A stretch of DNA of 40,278 bases from Candidatus Omnitrophota bacterium. Lineage in GTDB: Bacteria > Omnitrophota > Gorgyraeia > Tantalellales > Tantalellaceae. Location: the NCBI GenBank assembly GCA_014728075.1, contig WJMG01000040.1, forward strand, positions 1 to 40,278. Reading direction: 5' to 3'. The notes under the pieces were generated by a model that was not told where the DNA came from, made no database searches, and saw nothing but the letters and a program-made list of their open reading frames with translations. The position numbers and the translations under genes are program-made. Positions 22,339 to 28,843 of the stretch are shown piece by piece. Each line of letters starts with the position of its first letter. The stretch's first letter is position 1.

Positions 22339-24021
22339 ATGAATTTACTGGGGATCTCCTGTTTTTACCATGATTCGGCCGCTTCGCTGCTGAAAGACGG
22401 GAAGATAGCCGCCGCGGTCCAGGAGGAGAGGTTCAGCCGGGAAAAGAACACCTCCGCCTTTCCTATAAACGCGGTCAACTATTGTGTCCAGGCGGGCGGG
22501 ATCTCTTTTGAGGACCTGGATGCCGTCGTGTTCCACGAAAAACCTTTCCTTAAATTCGCGCGTGTAGTTTCCGAACACATAAGGTCTTATCCGTTTTCCT
22601 TCACGAATTTCATGCGCACAATGCCCCACTGGTTGAGCGACAGGTTGTCGCTGCCTATCATCCTCGAGAAGGAGATCGGTTACACGGGGAAAATATTTTT
22701 CGTAAAACACCACCTTTCTCACGCGGCCGCGGCTTTTCTTGCTTCGCCTTTCGACGAAGCTGCCATAATGACCGTGGACGGTGTAGGGGAATGGGCCACG
22801 GCCACGGTAGGGAAAGGCGCCGGCGGAAAGGTCGAGATATTCGGGGAGCTGAGGTATCCGGATTCTCTGGGGCTTCTGTATACAGCTGTTACTTCTTATC
22901 TGGGATTCGAGGCCAACGGTGGAGAGGGAAAGGTCATGGGGCTGGCCGGTTACGGGGAGCCCGTTTATCTCGATAAGTTCAGGGAGATAGTGAAAATAGC
23001 GGAGGACGGAAGTTTCAAGCTGGATGAAAGTTATTTCGGTTTTAACAGGGCCTCGAGGATGTTTTCCCGGAAGTTCCTGAGAACTTTCGGCCCGGCCAGG
23101 AGGAGAGAGCGGGAAATAGAGAAAAGGCACGAGGATATAGCCGCCAGCCTGCAGATTTTCCTTGAGGAAGTTCTTCTCAAGATGGCGGTATTCGTAAGGA
23201 ATAAAACGGGTTGCCGAAGGCTTTGCGCCGCCGGAGGCGTATTCCTCAACTGTGTGGCCAATGCCAGGATACTTGCGGAAGCGGGATTTGAGGACATTTT
23301 TGTCCAGCCGGCCTCCGGGGATTCGGGCGGAGCCCTCGGCGCCGCGCTTTACGCGGATAATGTGCTTTACGGGGAACCCAGACGCTACGAGATGGAGCAC
23401 GCTTACCTGGGGCCGGAGTTCAGCCGCTCCGAAATATACAGGGCTCTGGTAAATAACGATATCGCTTACGAAGAGCTTCCTGAAGAGGAGATAATACGGC
23501 GCACAGCCGCTGCTCTGTCTGAAGGGAAAATAGCCGGGTGGTTCCGGGGGCGTACCGAACTCGGGCCGCGGGCACTGGGTAATCGCTCTATACTGGCGGA
23601 CCCGACCGACCCGGCCATGAAAGATATTCTGAACAGGAAAATAAAACACAGGGAGCCTTTCCGGCCTTTCGCGCCGTCGGTCCTGGAGGAAGAAGCGGAG
23701 GATTATTTTGAGCTCAAGGTAAGATCTCCGTTTATGCTCCTGGCCCCCCGGGTCAAAAAGGAGAAGAAAAACACTATACCCGCGGTAACTCATGTTGACG
23801 GGACCGCCAGGGTCCAGACGGTGAGCCGGAGGACTAACCCGTCTTACTGGCGCCTTATAGACAGATTTCGAAGCGTAAAAGGGGTTCCCATGCTTCTTAA
23901 TACCTCTTTTAACCTCAGAGGGGAACCTATAGTGAATTCTCCGCATGACGCCGTAAGCTGTTTCAGGTCCAGCGGGCTGGATCTTCTGGTGATGGGGGAC
24001 TTTATCGCGGAAAAACGATAA
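22339..24021 (+). CDS. NodU/CmcH/SxtI-type O-carbamoyltransferase
   Basis: 560 aa, standard length. The N-terminal Kae1-like domain has GISCFYHDSAASLLKDGKI, QEERFSREKN, HHLSHAAAAF with the metal-binding histidines, MTVDGVGEW, GGEGKVMGLAGYGEP and CAAGGVFLNCVANARI. The C-terminal YrdC-like part has FRGRTELGPRALGNRSILADP, REPFRPFAPSV and MLLNTSFNLRGEPIV. Family enzymes make carbamoyl-adenylate from carbamoyl phosphate and ATP and pass the carbamoyl group to a hydroxyl of a sugar, antibiotic or toxin. It follows the amidotransferase by 3 nt. The acceptor cannot be read from sequence, but the neighbours suggest a modified surface sugar. Confidence 0.92.
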   Translation: MNLLGISCFYHDSAASLLKDGKIAAAVQEERFSREKNTSAFPINAVNYCVQAGGISFEDLDAVVFHEKPFLKFARVVSEHIRSYPFSFTNFMRTMPHWLSDRLSLPIILEKEIGYTGKIFFVKHHLSHAAAAFLASPFDEAAIMTVDGVGEWATATVGKGAGGKVEIFGELRYPDSLGLLYTAVTSYLGFEANGGEGKVMGLAGYGEPVYLDKFREIVKIAEDGSFKLDESYFGFNRASRMFSRKFLRTFGPARRREREIEKRHEDIAASLQIFLEEVLLKMAVFVRNKTGCRRLCAAGGVFLNCVANARILAEAGFEDIFVQPASGDSGGALGAALYADNVLYGEPRRYEMEHAYLGPEFSRSEIYRALVNNDIAYEELPEEEIIRRTAAALSEGKIAGWFRGRTELGPRALGNRSILADPTDPAMKDILNRKIKHREPFRPFAPSVLEEEAEDYFELKVRSPFMLLAPRVKKEKKNTIPAVTHVDGTARVQTVSRRTNPSYWRLIDRFRSVKGVPMLLNTSFNLRGEPIVNSPHDAVSCFRSSGLDLLVMGDFIAEKR

Positions 24022-24068
24022 GATGCACCGCGGAGAGCGAAACGCTGAAAGGCCGCATTCCGTCTTTC

Positions 24069-24097
24069 TTGAAAAGCGTGCCGTTTAAAGGTACAAT
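24069..24097 (+). promoter_or_regulatory. Sigma-70-like promoter for the 24174 gene
   Basis: TTGAAA (24069-24074) and TACAAT (24092-24097) with a 17-nt spacer. The leader is about 70 nt, with a GCCGG...CCGGC inverted repeat, and ends in GGAGGGG 5 nt before the ATG. Confidence 0.65.
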
Positions 24098-24173
24098 ATA
24101 AAAAATGCTGTATTTTGCCGGCCGGACTTACCGTTAAGGACGACCGGCGTTTCCGCAAATCCGGAGGGGATAA

Positions 24174-24662
24174 ATGAAAAGGGATCTTGCCAGGCAGATA
24201 GGGGGAAAGGACCCGCTTTTGACCTTCACGCTCTTTTTAACGGCCCTCCTGCCCGGAGTCCTTATTCTTTTTATCTTTTATTACGGTTATTTCTACCGTA
24301 TGGATTCGCTGAAAGCGGTTTTGACCGGGACGGGCCTGGCCGTACCTTTCATCTGTTTGAATTACATAAGCGCGGTTTTTCTGAAAGACCGGAACGGGAA
24401 TAATTCTTACGGCAGGGAAGCGGTAAGGGCGGATCTTCATGTAGCCGCCTGTGTTACCTCGGTGGTATTTTACGGGGGCATATTGGCGGGCCTCATATTA
24501 TACCGCAGCCGGGTCGCGCTTTTACTGACGGTAACGGCGCTCGAGCTGGCGTGGCTGGGAGTTTGTTTTCTCGACAGGGCGGAAGACATTAAGAAGTCTA
24601 TAAACCCGGTTGTGCAGAAACGGCTCGGAACGATCATAGGGGGCGGGAAGGAAATGACTTGA
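24174..24662 (+). CDS. Four-helix integral membrane protein, unrecognised
   Basis: 162 aa. Four hydrophobic segments (about 18-38, 50-70, 88-108, 110-132) are flanked by charged ends; the N terminus is basic (MKRDLARQ) and the C terminus (RAEDIKKSINPVVQKRLGTI) is a cytoplasmic-looking tail. GGAGGGG is an excellent ribosome site. I do not recognise the family. The stop TGA overlaps the TTG start of the zinc-ribbon/pilin-core gene, so the two are translationally coupled, which hints that both act at the membrane together. Confidence 0.6.
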   Translation: MKRDLARQIGGKDPLLTFTLFLTALLPGVLILFIFYYGYFYRMDSLKAVLTGTGLAVPFICLNYISAVFLKDRNGNNSYGREAVRADLHVAACVTSVVFYGGILAGLILYRSRVALLLTVTALELAWLGVCFLDRAEDIKKSINPVVQKRLGTIIGGGKEMT

Positions 24663-25615
24663 AGGAATGTATCCATTGCGGACGATCGATAGCGAATAAC
24701 GCCCGTAAGTGCAGGTATTGCGGGGGCGCTGCAGGCCGAAAAGAGGAGTCCGCGGGAAGGGCCGGAGCCGTTTTCGGCCGTTTTTTTGTCATATCCTGTT
24801 CCTTTCTTTTATTGCTCCTGGTTTTCCGGTTCGCACTCGTTCCTTCGGTATCGCTGATCGGAAAAGGGTTCTCGCATTTGTCTTCAGTCGTCGGATCTGT
24901 CATCCTGCCGGTGACCGGAAAGCGGAAGACCGTCTCCCCGGAAGCACCTCCTGAAAAGCCCATCCCGGCCAGGCGCATGCCGTCCCGGGAGAAAGAACCA
25001 TTCCCGCCGGACGATCCGATGAATTTTGCCAAACGGTCCCGTCCGGAAGAAAGCACTGAAATAACGGGTACGGCCGGGGCGGAAAGAAAGCAAAAAACGC
25101 CGCTTCCGGAAGACGGCGCGGTGAGAGCCCGGGAAAACGGCACAAATTTAATGGAAAGCCGTCCGCGACAAAAAGATATTTCCGGAATGAACGCTTCAGC
25201 GCCCGGCGCCGCTTCCCCGGCGGCTGATAAATGCGCGTTGAACCTAAAAGCGATAGAGAGCGCCAAGATACTCTGGTACCTTGAAACGGGGTCTGAAGGG
25301 AGCCGTGATCCGGAATGGACGGACCTTGTCCCGCAATACCTCGCAAAAAAACCCGAATGCCCCTGCGGAGGCGAATACATTATCGGCACAGGATATCACG
25401 AGGCCTGTTGCTCGCGATGCGGGAAAGCAGTTGACCCGGCCTTATACAGCGCGGGAGAACACGCGATGAATAATATATTTTCTTCGGCCAGCGTCCGGTA
25501 TGTCAGGTGCCCCAGATGTAAAGCGGAAATCAACCGGTCGGAAATGAGCAGATCGATAAAGAACGGCCGGGCGCAATGCCCCTTTTGCGGGAAAACGCTT
25601 TATTCTCCCGAATAG
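24659..25615 (+). CDS. Zinc-ribbon membrane protein carrying a pilin-like core and a second zinc ribbon
   Basis: 318 aa. The TTG start overlaps the previous stop, with GGAAGG upstream. Residues 4-21 form a zinc ribbon, C4-x2-C7...C18-x2-C21-GG. About 35-60 is one membrane helix. About 65-185 is a Pro/Arg/Glu-rich linker. Residues 192-262 (CALNLKAIESAKILWYLETG, then WTDLVPQYLAKKPECPCGG...CSRCG) match the globular part of PVC-type pseudopilins, which normally sits behind a type IV pilin N terminus that this protein lacks. Residues 284-310 are a second ribbon, C-P-R-C...C-P-F-C. It is likely membrane-anchored with a pilin-type domain outside or a regulatory ribbon inside. Function unknown. Confidence 0.6.
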   Translation: MKECIHCGRSIANNARKCRYCGGAAGRKEESAGRAGAVFGRFFVISCSFLLLLLVFRFALVPSVSLIGKGFSHLSSVVGSVILPVTGKRKTVSPEAPPEKPIPARRMPSREKEPFPPDDPMNFAKRSRPEESTEITGTAGAERKQKTPLPEDGAVRARENGTNLMESRPRQKDISGMNASAPGAASPAADKCALNLKAIESAKILWYLETGSEGSRDPEWTDLVPQYLAKKPECPCGGEYIIGTGYHEACCSRCGKAVDPALYSAGEHAMNNIFSSASVRYVRCPRCKAEINRSEMSRSIKNGRAQCPFCGKTLYSPE

Positions 25616-25673
25616 AGGCAGTCCATTCTTATTCAAAGCCCGCGCGAATAGAAGTGATATCGGGAATTAACAC

Positions 25674-25701
25674 TTGAAAAATCCCAAATATAGTGTATAC
25701 T
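25674..25701 (+). promoter_or_regulatory. Promoter upstream of the 25822 gene / candidate small RNA
   Basis: TTGAAA (25674-25679) and TATACT (25696-25701) with a 16-nt spacer, giving a start near 25708. The transcript would meet a strong terminator hairpin at 25772-25806 before reaching the gene. Confidence 0.55.
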
Positions 25702-25707
25702 TAATAA

Positions 25708-25806
25708 AAATGTCAACATATTGTATGTGATGTTTTTCCGGGGGGAGTAAAGTGGTTTTAGATCAAAACGGGGCAGCATATCCCTCTCGGGTTTGCTGCC
25801 TTTTTT
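25708..25806 (+). ncRNA. Candidate about 100-nt small RNA or attenuated leader
   Basis: It is bounded by the promoter above and a terminator whose 7-bp stem GGCAGCA/TGCTGCC (25772-25778 and 25794-25800) is followed directly by six Ts. It contains a Shine-Dalgarno-like G-rich run (about 25739-25746) without a sensible frame. No known riboswitch consensus was recognised. If the terminator is conditional, this is the regulatory leader of the exported protein at 25822. Confidence 0.4.
25772..25806 (+). terminator. Terminator or attenuator 16 nt before the 25822 start
   Basis: Perfect 7-bp outer stem, with an inner CCC/GGG helix in the loop, followed by TTTTTT. The Shine-Dalgarno of the next gene (GGGGGGAGGG) starts just 3 nt after the T run. 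Confidence 0.65.
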
Positions 25807-25821
25807 CTGGGGGGAGGGAAT

Positions 25822-26088
25822 ATGAGACTTATAGTCGCGATAGTTCTGGTTTTCAGTGTTTGCGCGACCGCGTCGGCCGCCGGGCCGTCGGGAGGCGAAG
25901 AGACCATAAGGCTCTCCGTCAGAAGTGAATTCAGCAGGTCTCATGTTTACGAAACCGACGGGAATGAGATCAGGACCCTCAGCTATGAATATATTGAGGG
26001 CCGTGGCTGGGTAGGAGAAGACGGAAGTTGTTATACCCGTACGGAAGACGGATGGACTTACAGTCCTCCGGGAGCTTCCAGGGTATAA
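25822..26088 (+). CDS. Small exported protein, unrecognised
   Basis: 88 aa. Signal peptide MRLIVAIVLVFSVCATASAA with an A-x-A cleavage site near residue 20. The mature part is about 68 aa, polar and Tyr/Trp/Gly-rich (LSYEYIEGRGWVGEDGSCYT), with no domain I recognise and a single mature Cys. The ribosome site is very strong (GGGGGGAGGG). Its own promoter, an upstream attenuator-like hairpin and a downstream terminator make it a separately regulated unit. It lies before two more small exported proteins. Confidence 0.6.
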   Translation: MRLIVAIVLVFSVCATASAAGPSGGEETIRLSVRSEFSRSHVYETDGNEIRTLSYEYIEGRGWVGEDGSCYTRTEDGWTYSPPGASRV

Positions 26089-26108
26089 ATCTTGAAAACA
26101 ATTGTTAT

Positions 26109-26157
26109 GGAAGGCGTAACCGCACTTTAGTTTTTGCAGGTTGCGCCTTCCTTGTTT
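26109..26157 (+). terminator. Terminator after the 25822 gene
   Basis: A 13-bp stem (26109-26121 with 26139-26151, one G-T pair), loop 17 nt, tail TTGTTT. It lies 21 nt after the stop and 20 nt before the next start. Confidence 0.7.
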
Positions 26158-26170
26158 AAAACCTGAACTC

Positions 26171-26707
26171 ATGAGACGCCTTTATCTCCTTATTATTTTT
26201 TTAAGTGTATCGTCTGTAGTGTTGCCGGCGCGGTCTGATTCCGCCCAATTCGAGAATCGTGAATGGGGCCAGTCAAAGCAGGAAGTTATCTCTCTTCTGG
26301 AGGCCTCCGGGAAACCGTATAAACTTACCCCTTTTAATGAGATAAAATACAAGGATACCATGTTCGGGTATCCCTGTGAGGCGATGCTGGTCTTCAGCGA
26401 GGAGTACGGATTATACGACCTCTGGCTCGCGATGACAGGTAACACAAAAGAGGTATCCGACGCCGAATCCAGGGCCGTTTCCATGCTCACGGCGAGGCAC
26501 GGCCCGCCTCCGGCCCGAAAAGAGAAAGAAGGCAGGGGATTTATTACCGTGACTTACAGGTGGTACGACTCGGAAGAACCATCGGAATACCCGGATATAG
26601 AGTTGCATGTCACTAAGAGGCACGACGGGACCGGGGCCGTGTTTCTCAGGTACAGGGAACCGGAAGTAGCCTCGCGGATCGACAGGGAAAAGGCAGGGCT
26701 TTCGTGA
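26171..26707 (+). CDS. Exported protein, unrecognised
   Basis: 178 aa when started at 26171 (MRRLYLLIIFLSVSSVVLPARS); a frame from 26141 adds 10 residues inside the terminator. A signal peptide is followed by FENREWGQSKQEVISLLEASGKPY, reminiscent of small exported proteins that begin with F-x-x-x-x-W-G-x-S-x-x-E-V and bind nothing known. The middle has CEAMLVFSEEYGLYDLWLAM, and the C-terminal part has VTYRWYDSEEPSEYPDIELH. No good Shine-Dalgarno is seen. The GTG of the next gene overlaps its TGA. Function unknown. Confidence 0.6.
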   Translation: MRRLYLLIIFLSVSSVVLPARSDSAQFENREWGQSKQEVISLLEASGKPYKLTPFNEIKYKDTMFGYPCEAMLVFSEEYGLYDLWLAMTGNTKEVSDAESRAVSMLTARHGPPPARKEKEGRGFITVTYRWYDSEEPSEYPDIELHVTKRHDGTGAVFLRYREPEVASRIDREKAGLS

Positions 26708-26958
26708 AGAAGAAAAATCGGATTGCCGGGGCCGCTTTATCGCTTTGGTTGCTGGCGGTTTTGTCGGGTACCGCCGCCGCGGAAGAAAATGTTCAGGAAG
26801 ATCTGCCCCGGTCTTACCTCGCGCAGCTCAGGCAGATAAATAAGGAATACAGAGAAGGCTCTCTCACAAGGACGGAATATATCCAGAGAAAAAGGGACCT
26901 GGATGCCCGTTACGATAACGAAGGATCCGGTTATTTTCCCGGTGACAGAGAACAGTGA
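26704..26958 (+). CDS. Small exported protein with SHOCT-like tail
   Basis: 84 aa. GTG start overlapping the preceding TGA by 4 nt, so it is coupled to the 26171 gene. Signal peptide (RIAGAALSLWLLAVLSGTAAA) cut near residue 26. The mature part holds LRQINKEYREGSLTRTEYIQRKRDLDARY, a short two-helix hairpin of the SHOCT type (oligomerisation or nucleic-acid-binding tail), here outside the cytoplasm. It converges with the minus-strand glycosyltransferase gene across 13 nt. Confidence 0.6.
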   Translation: MKKKNRIAGAALSLWLLAVLSGTAAAEENVQEDLPRSYLAQLRQINKEYREGSLTRTEYIQRKRDLDARYDNEGSGYFPGDREQ

Positions 26959-26971
26959 CCTAACGCCGGGC

Positions 26972-28456
26972 CTAATCTAACTTTTCGAAGATGACAACCC
27001 CGGGAGCTTTAGTGTCTGTGGAGAACCTGTGATATGAAAGGTCGCCCGGCCGGTTTTCCCATTTTATATCCGGGTAATCGATAATGTGCTTTTTATAGCT
27101 TTCGGCTACCCGTGTGTAGTATTTGTTGTCCAGCCTTTCGTGCCATCCCCGGCGGAATATTATCCATTCGGGCATGTGCTCCTCGTCGTATATCTGGGAG
27201 TTGTCTATCCTGAGGTCCGTATAGAACATCAGGGGAAGGTCTCCATATATGATCTTTACTTCGTCTCCTTCCGAGGCGTTCTCTTCAAGGAATTTGACGA
27301 TACCCTCTATGGGTCCTTTATACTCGTGTGTTATCTCGTAAAGATATTTGGGTAAAAAGAAGTTGGGGGTCCCCATATTGAATATGCCCGTGAAAACGGA
27401 TATCAGGACGAAAGAAACGAACAGGGTCCTGCTGTAGTTGAGAAGCCGGAGAAGGATAAGGCCTTCTATAAAAGAAAAAAGAGGGATAAAGAAGACAAGG
27501 TAGCGGAAGTTCCTTTCTTCGGGGAAACAGAAGGCGCACAAGGTGGCCAGGATAACGCAGCCCAGCAGCCTTAAACTGTTCTTTTCGCGTTCCCCGAGTC
27601 TTATCTTCCAACGGCGTTTCCACAAAATACGGAAAACATAAACGGATAAGAAGAAAAAAGCCGGGAAAATATATTTATTTATCATCCTGATCTGGAATTC
27701 CAGGTTCTTGAAAAGCCTTTCCGGGGAGATATCCCCGACATGAGCCCCGCTGTTGGAATAAATGAACCAGGGAATGGCCGCCAGGACGACTATAACGCCT
27801 GCCGGGACCATTTTTAAAAGAAGCTTTTTGTCAAAAGCGAAAATAGTGAAATGAAGAAAAAGCGCCGCCGATACGGGAAGGAACATCCCGTGTACGGTGT
27901 ACGCGAGGAGAACGAGAGAGACAGAGAGCCCGGCCAGTAAAAACCCTGATCTTTTTCTTAGAAATTCCAGGTACAGAATAAGAGCGAGAAGCACAAGGAG
28001 AACGGCCGGAGCGTAATACCTGCACTGGCGCATAAGAAGCAGATAAGGAACGGATACGGCCATCAAGAAGGAGGCTATAAGAGCGGGCGTTCTTTTTCCG
28101 GTAGAACGGTATACGAACAGGTAAAGCAGGAATATATTTACGAGGCCCAGCAGAGCGAAAGGGAATCTGGCGGCGAAAGTGCTTGTGCCCAGAAAATAAA
28201 AAGAGGCGGCGGCAAGGTAGAACTGGCCCCAGGGATGGTAGCGCCAGCCGTGATCGGGCCCGTATCCTGTTCTTATCCTGGGATTTACAAGGTTCGTCCC
28301 GTCCCAGGCCCTGGGGAATCCGAACTTAAGTGTGTTTTTTGCCAGCTGGGCAGTTTCCGCCTCATCCTGCCATAAATACTGGTCGCCCAGGTTAGAGAAA
28401 AGAAGCACCCCTCCCAGGGCGAGTATCCCGAATAAAACGATATATTTGTTTTTCAT
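26972..28456 (-). CDS. GT39/ArnT-type membrane glycosyltransferase (dolichyl/undecaprenyl-phosphate-sugar dependent)
   Basis: 494 aa with about 10-12 membrane helices. After the first helix the loop carries YLWQDEAETA with the Asp31-Glu32 pair that marks the catalytic loop of GT-C transferases of the PMT_2 group, then the GWRYHPWGQFYLAAASFYFLG motif. The last about 130 residues form a soluble C-terminal domain. Such enzymes move a sugar from a lipid-phosphate carrier to protein, lipid A or a glycan outside the membrane. On its own strand GGAGG lies 8 nt before the ATG. It is divergent from the YfhO-type gene with a 387-bp gap. Confidence 0.82.
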   Translation of the reverse strand: MKNKYIVLFGILALGGVLLFSNLGDQYLWQDEAETAQLAKNTLKFGFPRAWDGTNLVNPRIRTGYGPDHGWRYHPWGQFYLAAASFYFLGTSTFAARFPFALLGLVNIFLLYLFVYRSTGKRTPALIASFLMAVSVPYLLLMRQCRYYAPAVLLVLLALILYLEFLRKRSGFLLAGLSVSLVLLAYTVHGMFLPVSAALFLHFTIFAFDKKLLLKMVPAGVIVVLAAIPWFIYSNSGAHVGDISPERLFKNLEFQIRMINKYIFPAFFFLSVYVFRILWKRRWKIRLGEREKNSLRLLGCVILATLCAFCFPEERNFRYLVFFIPLFSFIEGLILLRLLNYSRTLFVSFVLISVFTGIFNMGTPNFFLPKYLYEITHEYKGPIEGIVKFLEENASEGDEVKIIYGDLPLMFYTDLRIDNSQIYDEEHMPEWIIFRRGWHERLDNKYYTRVAESYKKHIIDYPDIKWENRPGDLSYHRFSTDTKAPGVVIFEKLD

Positions 28457-28611
28457 ATTTCATCCTCCGGCCCGAAAAGAAGTTCGATCAGACAATATTG
28501 TACATATTATTCCCGCCTATTTCTAGAAATTTCCTGTCCGGGATAAGAGGTCAAAAGTCTTGTTAGGTAAATAAAAATATAGTTTTAGACATAAATGTAG
28601 TATAATAATGA

Positions 28612-28728
28612 TTCAAAAATGGGAGGAGATATTTAGCAGGGCCGGGTTACCCCATTTTCCCGGTCCGCCAACCGGAACGCCCCTGTTTCAGGTTCGCTTA
28701 ACGCGGCCTGTTACAGGGGCGTTTTTTT
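28612..28728 (+). ncRNA. Candidate small RNA between an orphan promoter and terminator
   Basis: TATAAT at 28601-28606 is followed by about 115 nt with two GC-rich hairpins (CCGGG...CCCGG near 28642-28662; terminator stem 28676-28686/28713-28723) and a seven-T tail. The -35 is weak. No known RNA family was recognised. It could equally be a leader of the YfhO-type gene. Confidence 0.35.
28676..28728 (+). terminator. Strong intrinsic terminator in the 28.5-28.8 kb gap
   Basis: Perfect 11-bp stem AACGCCCCTGT/ACAGGGGCGTT with a 26-nt loop that itself pairs partly, then a run of seven Ts. It does not follow any annotated gene on this strand. Confidence 0.75.
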
Positions 28729-28843
28729 ATCATTTCCAGCAGGATTTGACTCTATATTATTTATCAGGCAAAGTATATAATATTATCGAACCGGGGATCC
28801 GCGCGGTATTCAGTCTAATAACATTACGGAACAAGGGGGCGTT

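Larger units (their letters stand above)
28457..28843. other. Divergent intergenic region with an orphan promoter-terminator unit
   Basis: 387 nt. The left part is the leader of the minus-strand gene (GGAGG, and TACAAT-type -10 words around 28490-28500). In the middle there is a TATAAT at 28601-28606 and a strong terminator ending at 28728. On the right, a TTGACT (28746-28751) and TATAAT (28776-28781) are too far apart (24 nt) to be a standard pair, but AAGGGGG precedes the TTG start at 28844. A 79-codon frame from 28608 crosses the terminator and is not supported. Confidence 0.5.

Noticed and set aside
22345-23946. A 533-codon minus-strand frame
   Set aside because: It lies wholly opposite the carbamoyltransferase gene, whose motifs are all intact. 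Its composition is typical of an antisense shadow.
25752-25930. A GTG-started frame with a G-rich ribosome-like site in the leader of the 25822 gene
   Set aside because: It overlaps the terminator and the exported-protein gene out of frame, and its sequence is not protein-like.
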